The position numbers and the translations under genes were made by a program. A DNA stretch of 64,000 nucleotides from Dugong dugon (Eukaryota > Chordata > Mammalia > Sirenia > Dugongidae), in assembly GCA_030035585.1 (NCBI GenBank), contig CM057482.1, positions 58,842,828-58,906,827 on the forward strand, read 5' to 3'. Below the pieces are notes generated by a model. That model was not told the origin of the DNA and made no database searches. It saw nothing but the letters and a program-made list of their open reading frames with translations. Shown here piece after piece: positions 10,640 through 21,968 of this stretch; position 1 is the first letter of the stretch; each line of letters opens with the position of its first letter.

Positions 10640-12111
10640 GATCAGGAAAGACTATTGTCCTCAACCTTGCAACAACAGAAAACAGGACAGACTGCAAGTT
10701 GATGAATTCTCTTGAACTTATCAGAGAACTGAGGCCAACCAACTACCCCAAAATATAAGGGACAAGGAGGGATAGGACGAAGGAATTGCAATAGGTGTAG
10801 CCAGACACTGATAAAAAATAATTTGTCTAAAAGTGTTGTTAGATGGTAGAGGTCCACTGTGGACTGGCAAGAGAATATAAATTTTTGAGGTTCACAGAGG
10901 TGTGTGCCTTCTTGAGGGCTCTTTCTCCATGGGATCCATTTGAAAAGAATCTTGAAAAGGGTTCCTCGTGGTACAGACCTGGGAGATATGAACAGAAGAC
11001 AGAAGCTGGTACATCCAAATATGAAACTCCATCCACTCCCTGCTTCCCTAGCTACCCTACGGAACAAAAGCCAATCTTTACCTAGGGGGCAGGAGGGAGA
11101 ATAGAACAACCATTTAATCTGAAGAAAGAGGCAGAAAAATTCTTAGGCCCTGGAGGAAGGGCAAGCATATGTTCTGGGTCAAGAACCACAGCTTGTGGAG
11201 GGACAGGAGCACTAAATACCCCATGCTCAGGACCAGGAACATAGTACAAACCTAAAACTGAGGAAAAGTCAGAAAAAAAATAGAGCATATACCTCCTGAC
11301 CCACGCCCCAATCAGGCTAATAGTGGAATATTGCCAGAGAGATGCCAGATCCTAGACACAGACCTTCCCTTAGGCACAGCACAAAGGGAAGACCTAAAGC
11401 TGAGATTTAGCAAACGTTGAGAAAAACTGATAAATCAGTCTCCATCCCAAACATTTGATATCATTGCAGGAATTTGAAACTGCATACATAGAAGTTAAAA
11501 GTAGCAATAAACATCTCATCTCCTGATTATATTAGTTCAAACCCCCACACTAGCACAGAGCCTAACAGAGGGAAAGAAATGCCCATATCCAGGCACACAA
11601 ACTATTTACTTCATTGTCTATGGTCCTATCCAAAATGTATTGCTTTCAAAAACAATTTTAAAAAATGAGGCACACAAAAATGTACGGAAAAAACAGAACA
11701 GTACCAAGGAACAAAACAACCAACAGCACCAGATATCACAGATATCACACAGATATTGGAAGGGAATTTAACTATGATTAATATGTAAGAGGCTTAATGG
11801 AATAGGTGGAAGATATGCAAGATCAAATGAATAATTTCAGCACAGTAGAAAACCATAAGGAAGAAGCAAATGGAAATAACTAGAAATGAAAAACACAGTA
11901 ACAGAAATGAAGAATGCCTTAGGTGAACTCATCAATAGATTTGATTCAGCCAAGGAAAAAATCAGTGAAATCAAACAAATTGAATAACTAAGAGGAAAAA
12001 GAGTGAAAACGAAAGAAAGAATAAAGCACCAAAGACGCAATATCAAATGGTCTAACATATTTCTAACTGAAAACTCAGAGGGTCAAGAGAGATAAAAGGG
12101 AGCAGAAGAGA

Positions 12112-12224
12112 GACTCGGGCAGACATGGCTGTGGCAGCATGCTTGTCCGTTTCCCACTTCTGCCTTTTTGAATATATGCTGAATAAAACTTATTTTTTGC
12201 TTCACTAAAAAAAAGGGGGGGGGT
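12112..12224 (+). mobile_element. 113-bp retroposed fragment inside L1 ORF1, with AATAAA and A-then-G tail
   Basis: An insert inside L1 ORF1 is bounded by gcagaagaga (12102-12111) and gcagaagaaa (12225-12234), a 10-bp TSD with one mismatch. The insert is not L1. It has AATAAA at 12182-12187, and 18 bp after that an A8 run followed by a run of ten G. It looks like the 3' end of some transcript that was reverse transcribed and inserted. I do not recognise the source, and an LTR R region is one possibility. Confidence 0.6.
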
Positions 12225-13425
12225 GCAGAAGAAACATAAAAAGAATGGCTGAGAATTTTCCAAAATCAATGACAGTATCCAAACTGCAGAGAACACAGGG
12301 CAAGACTAGATAAGGAATACCTGTAGTTACGCATATCCTATTCAAACGGCTGAAAGTAAAAGACAAAAAGAATAGAAAATTTTTAAGGCAGCCAGAGAAG
12401 AATGTACATTGCATACAGTAGAAAAATGATAAGAACTACAGTAGATTTCTTGTCAGGAACTATGCAAGCCAGCAGACGGTGAAGTATCTTTTAAAATGCT
12501 GAAAAAAATAAACTATCAACCAAGAATTGTACACTCAGTGACAAATATTTTTCAAAGATGAAGAAGAAATCAAGAATTTCTTTGGAAACCAAAAGCTGAG
12601 ATAATTTCCAAGAGACCAAAACTGTAAGGAATCTTAAAGAGGTTTTTCAGGTAGAAGGAATATGATGCCAGAGAGAAGCTTGGATCTACTCCCTAAAAAG
12701 GGGGAAAAAAAACCAAAAACAAAACTGGAATTGAAATTAATGAAGGTAAAATAAAATTTATCTCTTTTTTCTTATTTTGTTTCTTCTGAAAGATAACTGA
12801 TAGTACAAAGCAAAAATAGTCGAAAGATATTGTATGTTTATAGCATATGTAAAAGTAAAATATATGATAACAATAGCACAGATTATTGGAGGAAGAAATT
12901 TGAAACACACTGGTATAAGGTTCTTAAACCACATGAGATATGGTATATTATTATTTGGAGGTAGACTCTGATTAATTAAATATGCATATTTTAAACTCTA
13001 AGCCAAGCACTAAAAATGATTTTAAAAGAGGTAAAAATAATAAGTCAATAATGGAGAAAAAAATAAAATCACAAAATATGGTCAATTAAAGAAGGAAAAG
13101 AAAAAAAGAACAGATGGCAAAAATTAAAAACATCTAGCAAGGTGGTAGATTTTAAGCCAATCATATAAACAGTCACATTAAATGTTAAAATCTAAACACA
13201 ACAATTAAAAAGGTAGAGATCATCTGATTGGATAATAAAAAAAGATACAACTATATGCTATCTACAAGAAGCATAAATAGATTAAAAATAAAAGTTTGAA
13301 AAATATGCTATATAAACAATTACCAAATGAGCTGCAATTAATGATTAGATATATTAATATCAAATTAAGTATACTTCAGCATAAGAAATAATATCAGAGA
13401 TATAGAGGAATATAGCATAGTAATA

Positions 13426-13617
13426 ATGGAGACAAATCTCCAAGATGATATAACAATCCTAAATGTATACATACCTAACAACAGATCCTCAGATGGGGCA
13501 AAAATTGATAATCTGAAAGGAGAAATAGACAAATCTACAATTATACTTGGAGACTTAAACACATCTCTCTCAATAATAAATATAGTAAGTATATACAGAA
13601 AATCAATAAGGACATAG
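13426..13617 (+). pseudogene. L1 ORF2p endonuclease remnant
   Basis: METNLQDDITILNVYIPNNR, then a segment ending TIILGDLNTSLS, corresponds to the middle of the AP-type endonuclease of ORF2p. The GDxN motif, which contributes catalytic Asp and Asn residues, is visible as GDLN. Upstream and downstream codons are out of frame or deleted. Confidence 0.75.
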
Positions 13618-13856
13618 AAAAGCTGGAAAAGCAAGCAAACAACTTTACCTAATTTACATTTATAGAAAATTCCACACAACAGCAGCAGAATACACACTAT
13701 TTTCATGTACACACAGACATCATCAAGACAGACCATACTCAGACCATGAAACAAACATTAACACATGTAAAGAATATGAATAATATCAAATATATTTTGG
13801 ACCATAAAGACATAAATAAATTAGCAGTAATAAAAACATTGTGAAAATTAGCGAAC

Positions 13857-15137
13857 AGTATCACTAATCTCACAAGCAAGTAAAATTTTGCTGAAGAACA
13901 TTCAAAAGCGGCTGCAGCAGTATATCAACAGGGAACTGCAAGAAATTCAGGCCAGACTCAGAAAAGGTCATGGAACCAGAATATCATTGCTGATGTCAGA
14001 TGGATCATGGTTGAAAGCAGAGAATACCAGAAAAATGTTTACCTGTGTTTTATTGACTATACAAAGGCATTCGACTGTGTGAATCATAACAAATTATGGA
14101 TAACATTGCAAAGAATGGGAATTCCCGCACACTTAACTGTGCTCATGAAGAACCTGTACATAGTTCAAGAGTCAGTCTTTCAAACAGAACAAAGGGATAT
14201 TGTGTGGTTTAAAGTCAGGAAAGATATGCTGCAGGGTTGTATCCTTTCATCATATTTATTCAGTCTGTATACTGAACAAATAATCTGAGAAGCTGGACTA
14301 TATGAAGAAGAACAGGGCATCAGAATTGGAGGAAGACTCATTAATAACCTGAAATATGCATATGATACAGCCTCACTTGCTTAAAAGTGAAGAGGACTTG
14401 AAGCACTTACTGATGAAGATCAAAGTCTACAGCCTTTAGTATGGATTACTCCTCAACATAAAGAAAACAAAAATCCTCATAACTTGACAAATAAGCAACA
14501 TCATGATACACGGAGAAAAGACTAAAATTGTCAAGGATTTCATTTTACTTGGATCCACAATCAACAGCCATGGAAGCAGCAGTCAGAAAATCAAAAGATG
14601 TATTGCATCGTGCAAATGTGCTACAAGAGACCTCCTTAAAGTGTTGAAAAGCAGAGGTATCACCTTGAGGACTAAAGTTCACCTGACCCGAGCCATGGTA
14701 TTTTCAATCCCATCATATGCATGCAAAAGCTGGACAAAGAATAAGGAAAAATGAAGAAGAATTGATGTCTTTGAATTGTGGTGTTGGCAAAGAATATTGA
14801 ATATACATCATGGATTGCCAAAAGAATGAACAAGTCTCTCTTGGAAGAAGTACAACCAGAATGCTCCTTAGAGGCAAGAATGACGAGAATACTTCTTACA
14901 TATTTTGGACATGTTATTGAGGGGATCAGTCCCTGAAGAAGGACATCATGCTTGGTAAATTAGTGGGTGAGCGAAAAAGAGGAAGACCCTCAAAGAGATG
15001 GATTGACACAGTGGCTGCAACAAAGGGCTCAAGCATAACGATTGTGAGGACGACATAGGACTGGGCAGTGTTTCATTCTGTTGTACATAGGGTAGCTATG
15101 AGTCGGAACAGACTCAACGACACCTAACAACAACAAA
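13857..15137 (+). mobile_element. RTE LINE, 5'-truncated, inserted in the old L1
   Basis: About 1.28 kb of RTE in sense orientation begins inside the reverse transcriptase region and runs to the 3' tail, which ends cgacacctaacaacaacaaaa. The host L1 resumes at about 15140. The endonuclease and the N-terminal half of the protein are missing. The tail block ctatgagtcggaacagactc resembles the end of the AfroSINEs in this window. Confidence 0.9.
14007..14754 (+). pseudogene. RTE reverse transcriptase remnant
   Basis: The frame at 14007-14288 contains the RT motif CFIDYTKAFDCVNHNKLW, whose first Asp is a catalytic palm residue in this enzyme class, and then LQGCILSSYLFSLYTE, the thumb-side QG motif. 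Frameshifts follow before the DD-containing motif region (AYDTASLA near 14360, where the second DD pair is not clean). The frame at 14503-14754 continues with KIVKDFILLGSTINSHGSSS and ends in the C-terminal part. Several stops and shifts make it inactive. The enzyme would copy its own RNA at a nicked target. Confidence 0.85.
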
Positions 15138-15804
15138 ATACCTGGAAATTCCCCCAAAATAATTTGGAAAACAACACACTTCTAAATAACCAATGGATAA
15201 TAGGGGAAGTTGTGAAGGTAATAAGACAATATTTTGAACTACATTGAAATAAAAATAGCTATCAAAATTTATGAAATTCACCTAAAGTAGTATTTAGAAG
15301 AAAATTCATATCAATAAATGTCTATATTAGAAAAGAAGAAAAGTCCTAAATCAACACTCTAGACTGCCCTCTTAAGAAACTAAAAAAGTAAGATCAAGCA
15401 GAAGAAAGAAATTTAAAAAAATTAATAACAGAATATTAATAGAAAAGTCAATGATATAAACAATTGGCTATTTGAAAAACCAATCAAAGATCAAAACAGC
15501 TCTAGGCAGACTGACAAAGAGAAAAAAAGAGAGGAAACATTAATTACCAATAATAAATATGAGAGGGAAAACTTTCTGCAGATTATTAAAAAGATGAAAA
15601 AAAGGACAATCAAATAATTGAATAACTATCAAATAATTGAATTCATACTTAAAAACTTTCAAACAAAGAAATCTCCTGGACCAGACATATTCACAGGTAA
15701 GTTCCTCCAAACATTTAAGGAAGAAATAATAACAATTTATACAATACTGCCCAGGAAAACAAGAGGCAGAAAACACTTCCCAACTCATTTTATGAGGCCA
15801 GTTT
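15138..15804 (+). mobile_element. Old L1 ORF2, continuation after the RTE
   Basis: L1 ORF2 resumes after the RTE tail with the spacer and start of the RT domain. The frame near 15618-15790 includes TKKSPGPDIFTGKFLQTFKE, the conserved K-S-P-G-P-D entrance to the RT domain, and HFPTHFMRP. It is cut off at about 15804 by the L1 in the opposite orientation. I cannot find where this L1 continues beyond 29215. Confidence 0.75.
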
Positions 15805-17075
15805 TATCATTTTTTTTTTTAATAATATTTTATTGTGTTTTTGGTGAAATTTACACAGCAATTTAGGTTCCCACTTGACAATTTTCACATAAATTGTTCA
15901 GTAACATTAGTTACATTTATCACAATGTGTTAACATTCTCTTTAATTGTGTTTTGTTTGTTCAATTTCCAATATTCTAGTTTTCCTGCCCCCTTATCTTC
16001 TCATCTTTGCTTTTGGGTAACAGTTGACATTTTGGTCTCATACAGATGGTTTCTAAGTAGAGCACCAATCTTACAGGAAATTTCCTTTATTTTGTGTGTC
16101 ATTCTGCTATTTCACTAAAAAGTAATCTCAGGGAATAGGTTTCTTTTTAGGTTTAAATAGTGTTACAGGGCAATAGTCTCAGGGAGCCCTCTGTTCTCTA
16201 CTCTTCCAGTTTGTCTAGCTTTTTTTTTTTTTTTTTTTTGGAAGAATTTGAGTTTTGCTCTACATGTTTCTGCCATTCTATCCAGGACCACTGATTGTGA
16301 CCCCAGTCAGAATGGTCAGTTGTTATAGCCAGGCACCATCTAATTTTCTGGTCTTGTTTCCTCTCTGAGTTTTAGTTACCTTCTTTACTCTTTTGCTCCT
16401 GGTGAGTAGAGACCAGTAGAAGTATCTTAGATAGCTGCTCACAAGCTTTTAAGATTCCAGACTCTACTCACATCACTAGGATGCAAACATGATTTTTGTG
16501 AACTATGTTATGCCAATTGACTGATGTGTACCATGAAACTATAGTTCTAAACTTTCAAACCAGAAAATCAATCCTGGAAGGTGTTTGATTATGTCTGAGT
16601 AGTATATCCACATTTGTGTCTTCAATGAATATATGTGCCTATACCCAAGTATTTTTATTTACATGTACATATGGATACTTCTATCTGTTCTTAGCTATGT
16701 ATACACTTGTAGCTACTCATATACCTATATGCGTATACCCATCCATATGTGCTCAAACACACGCTTTTGCTTTGGTTGTTCTGTGCTTACAATATCCACA
16801 TTTGTTGTCACTTTTCTGATCACCAAATACAACTAATCTGTATAAACTAAAGTGTGCTTTCCCCTCCCCACTCCTCTCCATGATAACCACCAATGAATAG
16901 AATGAATGTTTGTCTCTCTCTATACTATATCTATTCTTGTCTTCTTATAAAAGAGGGATCATACAACATTGGTCCTTATGTGCTTAATTTATTTCACCTA
17001 ACGTTATGCTTTCCAGGTCCATCCATGTTATAATATGTTTTGTGGACTAATCATTTGTCTTAATGGTTGCGTTGT
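15805..17075 (-). mobile_element. L1 (-) 3' UTR and ORF2 C-terminus, left part of an interrupted copy
   Basis: The reverse complement reads from the end of L1 ORF2 (near 17070) through a long 3' UTR to a poly(A) tail, seen here as the T-run at 15811. It is interrupted at 17075 by the ERV-L provirus and resumes at 27424. A T18 run lies at about 16220-16237. Frames at 15894-16118 and 16616-16836 are chance frames in the UTR. Confidence 0.85.
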
Positions 17076-17123
17076 TATCTTAGGCTGGGTTCTCTAGAGA
17101 AGCAAAACCAGTAAAGGGTATAC
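17076..17123 (-). mobile_element. ERV-L 3' LTR remnant (last ~45 bp only)
   Basis: The sequence tatcttaggctgggttctct followed by agagaagcaaaaccagtaaa is the terminal part of the same LTR found complete at 26899-27423. It is the 3' LTR edge of the provirus, with the terminal CA of the sense strand mutated to TA. The preceding gttgt (17071-17075) pairs with gtagt at 27424-27428 as a 5-bp TSD with one mismatch. The rest of this LTR is missing and RTE sequence starts directly after it. Confidence 0.75.
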
Positions 17124-18849
17124 GTTGTTATGAGTTGTTAGGTGCCATTGAGTCAGTTCCAACTCATGGTTACTCTGTGTACAACAGAACGAAACATTGC
17201 CCAGTCCTCTTTCATCCTCACAATCATTATTATGCTCGAGCCCATTGTTGCAGTCACTGTGTCAATCTATCTTGTTGAGGATCTTCCTCTTTTTCGATGA
17301 CCCAATAATTTGTCTAGCATGGTGTCCATCTCCAGGGATAGGTCCCTCCTGATAACATGTACAAAGTATATAAGGCAAAGTCTTGCCATCCTTGCTTCTA
17401 AGGAGCATTCTGGCTGTATTTCTTCCAAGATAGATATGTGTGTTCTTCTGACAGTCCATGGTATAGTCAATATTCTTCACCAACACCATAATTCAAAGGT
17501 GTCAATTCTTCTTCGGTCTTCCTTATTCATTGTCCAGCTTTTGCATGCATATGAGGTGATTGAAAAGACCATGACTTGGGTCAGGTGCACCTTAGTCCTT
17601 AAAGTGATGTCTTCACTTTTTAATACCATAAAGAGGTCTTTTGCAACAGACTTTTCCAATGCAATGCATCATTTGATTTCTTGATTGCTGTTTCCATGGG
17701 TGTTGATTGTGGATCCAAGTAAAATGAAATCCTTGACAACTTCGATCTTTTCTCCATTTATCATGCTATTGCTTATTGGTCCAGTTTTGAGGATTTTTTC
17801 TTTCTTTATATTGAGGTGTAATCCATGCTGAAGGCTGTAGACTTTGATCCTCATCAGTAAGTGCTTCAAGTGCTATTTCACATTCAGCAAGCAAGGTTGT
17901 GTCATCTGCATATTGCAGGTTGTTAATGAGTCTTCCTTCAACCCTGATGCCCCTTCCTTCTTCATATAGTTCAGCTTCTCAGATTATTTGCTCAGTATAC
18001 AGACTGAATAGGTATGGTGAAAGGACACGACCCTGACACACACCTTTCCTGACTTTAAACCACGCAATATCCCTTTGTTCTGCTCAAACTACAGGCTCTT
18101 GATCTATATACAGGTTCCTCATGAGCACAATTAAGTGTTCTGGAATTCCCATTCTTTGCAATGTTATCCATAATTTGTTATGATCCATACAGTCGAATGC
18201 CTTTGTATAGTCAATAAAACACAGGTAAACATCTTTCTGGTATTCTCTGATTTCAGCCATGATCCATCTGACATCAGCAATGATATTTCTTATTCCATGT
18301 CCTCTTCTGAATCCTGCTTGAATTTCTGGCAGTTCCCTGTAGATGTACTGCCACAACCACTTTTGAATGATCTTCAGCAAAATTTTACTTGTGTGTGATA
18401 TTAATGATATTGTTCCATAATTTCCACATTCGGTTGGATGCCTTTCTTTGGAATGGTTACAAATATGAATCTCTTACAGTCGGTTGACCAGGTAGCTGTC
18501 TTCCAAATTTCTTGTCATAGACAAGTGAGCACCTGCAGTGTTACATTCATTTGTTGAAACATCTCAATTGATATTTCGTCAATTCCTGGAGCCTTGTTTT
18601 TCACCAATGCCTGCAGTGCAACTTGGAACTCTTCCTTCTGTACCATTGGCTCTTGATCATATGCTAACTCCTGAAATGGTTGAACTTTGACCAATTCTTC
18701 TCATTACAGTGACTGTGTGTATTCCTTCTAACTTCTTTTGATGCTTCCTGAGTCATTTAATATTTTCCCCGTAGAATCCTTAAATATTGCAACTCGAGGC
18801 CTGAGTTTTTTTCTTCAATTCTTTCAGCTTGAGAAGGGTTTAGTGTGTT
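17124..18849 (-). mobile_element. RTE LINE (-), 3' segment, inserted in the ERV-L
   Basis: The longest RTE in the window, in antisense orientation, in three pieces: 17124-18849, 19397-19909 and 21969-22345. This piece holds the 3' tail, the C-terminal codons and the reverse transcriptase. On the minus strand at 18084-18380 the RT motif CFIDYTKAFDCMDHNKLW is visible, and at 17669-17869 FILLGSTINTHGNSNQEI. Stops and shifts interrupt the frame. The 5' end is truncated within the endonuclease region at about 22345. Confidence 0.9.
18084..18380 (-). pseudogene. RTE reverse transcriptase remnant
   Basis: A 98-residue open piece of the RT domain: MLKIIQKWLWQYIYRELPEI at the start, then the palm motif FIDYTKAFDCMDH with its catalytic Asp, and GIPEHLIVLMRNLYIDQEP. 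It is the same enzyme as the remnant at 14007-14754, in the opposite orientation. It is bounded by stops and is not functional. Confidence 0.85.
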
Positions 18850-19396
18850 TGTCTTAGGTTGGTTTCTCTAGAGTAGCAAAACCAGTAAAGCACATAAATA
18901 TATATAGAGAGAGATTTATATCAAGGAAATGACTCACAAAGGTGTAGAGGATGCAATGTCCCAAGTCCATGGGTCAGGATAGAGGCTTCTCCTGATTCAT
19001 GTAGCCACAGGGACTGACGAACCCAAGATCAGGCCAGTGAGCAGGGATCTTTCTCACAAGCTGTGAAGATCGATGAATTCAAAGATTGGCCGGCAAGACG
19101 GCAGGTAAGCTGCTAGCTTAAGTCCCAAACCAGGGATCAGATGAACAGGGGCTGGCTGCAGGATCCAGCACCAGCAAAAAGCCCCCCAAACTTGCCAGAA
19201 TGTCTGCTTATATTTGATGGAGGCCACACGCCCAAGGAAACTCCCTTTCAACTGACTGGCTACTCACAACAGATCCCATCATGGGGATAATCACATATTA
19301 AAACTAAACAGGGAAGTGATCACAATATTATATGACTGCCAAAACACTGTGAATCACGGCCCAGCCAAGTTGACAAAGAAACACACAAACATCACA
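18850..19396 (-). mobile_element. Solo ERV-L-type LTR (547 bp) inserted in the RTE
   Basis: On the minus strand it starts TGTGATGTTT and ends CTAAGACA, giving the canonical TG...CA ends. It interrupts the RTE at a point where the RTE reading continues on both sides. The flanks gtgtt (18845-18849) and gcatt (19397-19401) are a plausible but diverged 5-bp TSD (3 of 5 identical). It is related to the LTRs at 26899-27423 and 29455-30056. There is no internal sequence, so it is a solo LTR left by recombination. An ATAAATATATATAGAG block near 18895 is AT-rich tail sequence of this LTR family. Confidence 0.82.
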
Positions 19397-19909
19397 GCAT
19401 TCTTTGCTTTTGGTTTTCTATCCCCATGTCTTTGCACATTTCATAATTCTTTACTTTGTCTTCTCGAGGCATCCTTTGAAAACTTCTGTTCAGCTCTTTT
19501 ACGTCATCATTTTTTCTTTTTAGTTTAGCTACTCTACTTTTAGGAGCAAGTTTCAGGTCTCTTCTGACATCCACTTTGGTCTTTTCTTTCTTTCCTGTCT
19601 TTTTAATGATCTCTTGCTTTCTTCGTATGTGATGTTCTTGATGTCATTCTACAACTCATCTGTTCTTTGTTCGTTAGTGTTCACTGTGTCAAATCTATTC
19701 TTGAGATGGTCTCTAAATTCAGGTGGGATATAGTCAAAGTTGTACTTTTGGCTCTCGCAGACTTGTTCTAATTTTCTTTAACTTCAACTTGAACTCGCAT
19801 ATGAGCAATTGATGGTCTGTTCCCCAGTTGACTCCTGGTGTTGTTCTGACTGATGATGTTGAGATTTTCCATCATCTCTTTCCACATATGTAGTCAAATT
19901 GATTCCTGT
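19397..19909 (-). mobile_element. RTE LINE (-), middle segment
   Basis: Coding sequence of the RTE between endonuclease and RT, in antisense orientation. The minus-strand frame at 19392-19574 gives VKNYEMCKDMGIENQKQRML. The region is continuous with 18849 before the solo LTR and with 21969 after the MaLR-like element. The last five bases, cctgt at 19905-19909, are the TSD of the MaLR-like element. Confidence 0.88.
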
Positions 19910-20356
19910 TGTTGTGGATTGAATTTTATCCCCGAAAAATGTATGTCAACTTGGTTAGGACACAATTTCCAGTATTGTGTGATTGTCCACCAGTTTCTCA
20001 TCTGACATGATTTTCCTATGTGTTGTAAATCCTACTTGTATGGTGTTAGTTAAGCAAGACTCAATCTACAAGATTAGGTTGTATCTTCATTCAATCACTT
20101 TTGAGATATAAAAGAGAGACAGGGGACCTCCTACAACCAAGAACAAAGAATGAGGAAGGGAGTGCATCCTTTTGACCCAAGGTCCCTGTAATGAAAAGCT
20201 TCTAGACAAGGGGAATATTGATGACAAGGACCTATCTCCCAGAGCTGACACAGAAAGCATTCCCCTGGAGCTGGCACCCTGAATTCAGACTTCTAGTCTC
20301 CTAGAAACCATCCACTTGTGATGTTTCTGTTGTAGCAGCACTAGATAACTAAGATA
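19910..20356 (+). repeat. 5' LTR of the MaLR-like element
   Basis: Starts TGTTGTGGATTGAATTTTAT and ends AACTAAGATA, so the last dinucleotide is TA instead of CA. It carries the LTR landmarks gtatgtcaacttggttagga, tgtgtgattgtccaccag and gagatataaaagagagacag (TATA-like). It is about 60 bp shorter than the 3' LTR and lacks, among other bases, the repeated gtta-tgttaatgagg block present at 21623. The tract following it (ttggtaacaagagactgggg) is the expected primer-binding region. Confidence 0.85.
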
Positions 20357-20948
20357 GAATTTGGTAACAAGAGACTGGGGTGCTGCTCTAACAGATAACT
20401 AAAATGTGGAAATAGTTTTGAAACCGTGAAAGGACAGAGACTGAAAGAGTTTTAAAGTGCCTAATAGTAAAAGCTAGATTGCCTTGAAGAGACTGTTGGT
20501 GGAATTATGGATGTTTTAAACAATTCTGGTGAGGACTCAGAAGGAAGTCAGAAGAGATGTTACACTGCAGAAGGCAAAGAGGGCAAGAAGCAGCTGCAGA
20601 GAAACGACAAAAGCAGAACCAGTAGACCAGAGTGAGACAGCACTGGAGCCAACCTATGGAGCGAGAGAGCTGAGTACCTTTGGCAGGAGCTTTCCTCCTC
20701 GAGTGGAGTGCTTCTGGGCACTTATTGGTGGAGCTAGGCTTGCCAACCCACAGAGCAAGAGTGCTCCGTGCCTTCCAGCCGAAGTTTACTGGCAGAGGAG
20801 GGTGCCTCCGGGCACTTATCTGTGGAGCTGCAGAGCTTTGGAACACTTGCCCCAGCTAGGCAGTGAGGCCTAAGGGTCCAAGAGGTCAAGAATCCAGGAA
20901 ACAGAAGCTTAAGAGACAAGGAGCACAGGAAGCAGAGCTGCCTCAGTG

Positions 20949-21040
20949 TCAAAGGGTAGGGGTATAGCCTCTGGGTTCTCAAAGGGTGGAGTCGCCACTC
21001 AGATGAACAATGGGGCTGTCCAGGTGCAAGGGAGTATAGT
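20949..21040 (+). repeat. Short ~30-bp degenerate tandem array inside the MaLR-like element
   Basis: About three units of a GC-rich ~30-bp motif beginning tcaaagggt(a/g)gg(g/a)g. The corresponding array in the element at 30321-31955 has about ten units. Confidence 0.6.
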
Positions 21041-21462
21041 TGCCTTTCCAGTGGGCCTGGAAGGCAGAGCTGAAGCGCTGGGCCAAGCGGCCACAACCAG
21101 AATCCAGAGAGTGTGGCAAACACCCAGAGTCTGGAGGGCAGGGCCATTGCCTAAATAGTCTCAGAGAACAGTGGATTATTTTCAAGCCTTGACAGCTACT
21201 GTAATGTGTTTTTCTAATTTGCTTTGTTCATGTTATCCCTTCTTTCCCCCCAATTTCTCCCATTTGTAATGGAAATGTATAGCTTGTGACTGTTCCACCA
21301 TTGTATTTTGGAAGCAGATAACTTGTATTCTAGATTTCACAAATGAAGACGAATTTTTGGATTTTGCACTTGGAGTTGATTTAAGACTTTTGCTATGATA
21401 TGATGGGGTGAATGTGTTTTACCTATAGCAAGGACATGAATTTTGGGGGCCAAAGGGTGGAA

Positions 21463-21968
21463 TGTTATGGATTGAATTGTGCCCCTCAAAAATGTGTGTC
21501 AACTTGGCTAGACCATGATTCCAAGTATCGTGTGATTGTCCACCATTTTGTCATCTGATGTGATTTTCCTGTGTGCTGTAAATTGTACCTCTATAATGTT
21601 AATGAGTGAGGTTTAGAGGCAGTTATGTTAATGAGGCCAGACTCAATCTACAAGATTAGATTGTATCTTCAGTCAATCTCTTTTTAGATATAAAAGAGAG
21701 AAGAAGAGAGACAGGGGGACCTCCTACCACCAAGAATGAATAATGAAGTGAGGAGTGCATCCTTTGGACCTGGGTTCCCTGCACTGAGAAGCTCCTACAT
21801 CAGGGGAATATTGATGACAAGGACCTTCCCCCAGAGCTGACAGAGAAATTATTCCCCTGGAGCTGGCATCCTGAGTTCCAACTTCTAGCCTCCTAGACTG
21901 TTAAATTTCTCTTTGTTAAAGCCATCCACTTGTGGTATTTCTGTTGTAGCAATACTAGGTAACTGACA
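21463..21968 (+). repeat. 3' LTR of the MaLR-like element
   Basis: Starts TGTTATGGATTGAATTGTGC and ends GTAACTGACA, giving TG...CA ends. It is clearly related to the 5' LTR and to the LTRs at 30321-30944 and 45884-46421 (reverse). It includes agatataaaagagagaagaa (TATA-like) and a 3' part with agccatccacttgtggtatt. Confidence 0.88.

Larger units (their letters stand above)
10640..13856 (+). mobile_element. Old L1 (5' UTR, ORF1 and ORF2 start), left part
   Basis: A long old L1 in sense orientation. About 10640-11820 resembles L1 5' UTR sequence; a related stretch with a shared ctcaaccttgcaac / ctcatccttgcaac block recurs at 54600. About 11820-12700 is a decayed ORF1, and from about 13130 the ORF2 endonuclease region follows (aatgttaaaatctaaacaca, then gatacaactatatgctatct). 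It is broken by a 113-bp insert at 12112-12224 and by an RTE at 13857-15137. No intact ORF remains. The 5' boundary is approximate. Confidence 0.75.
19910..21968 (+). mobile_element. Full MaLR-like LTR retrotransposon (two LTRs, no pol) inserted in the RTE
   Basis: A complete non-autonomous LTR element in sense orientation: 5' LTR 19910-20356, internal region 20357-21462, 3' LTR 21463-21968. The TSD cctgt is exact at 19905-19909 and 21969-21973, and the RTE reads through across the join. Just upstream of the 3' LTR lies a purine-rich tract (ttttgggggccaaagggtgg), as expected for plus-strand priming. The internal region has no gag-pol domains that I can recognise. Frames on both strands (20529-20873 +, 20734-21147 -) overlap and look like chance frames. 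Confidence 0.92.

Noticed and set aside
10642..11109. Minus-strand frame of 155 codons.
   Set aside because: It is antisense to the old L1 5' UTR and has no recognisable domain or start context; overlapping frames occur on the other strand.
17310..17684. Plus-strand frame of 124 codons.
   Set aside because: It is antisense to the RTE C-terminal coding region and tail.
20529..21158. Overlapping open frames of 70-137 codons on both strands (possible host or retroviral gene).
   Set aside because: They lie in the internal region of the MaLR-like element, overlap on opposite strands and show no gag, pro or pol domain. The GC-rich, stop-poor composition of the repeat explains them.
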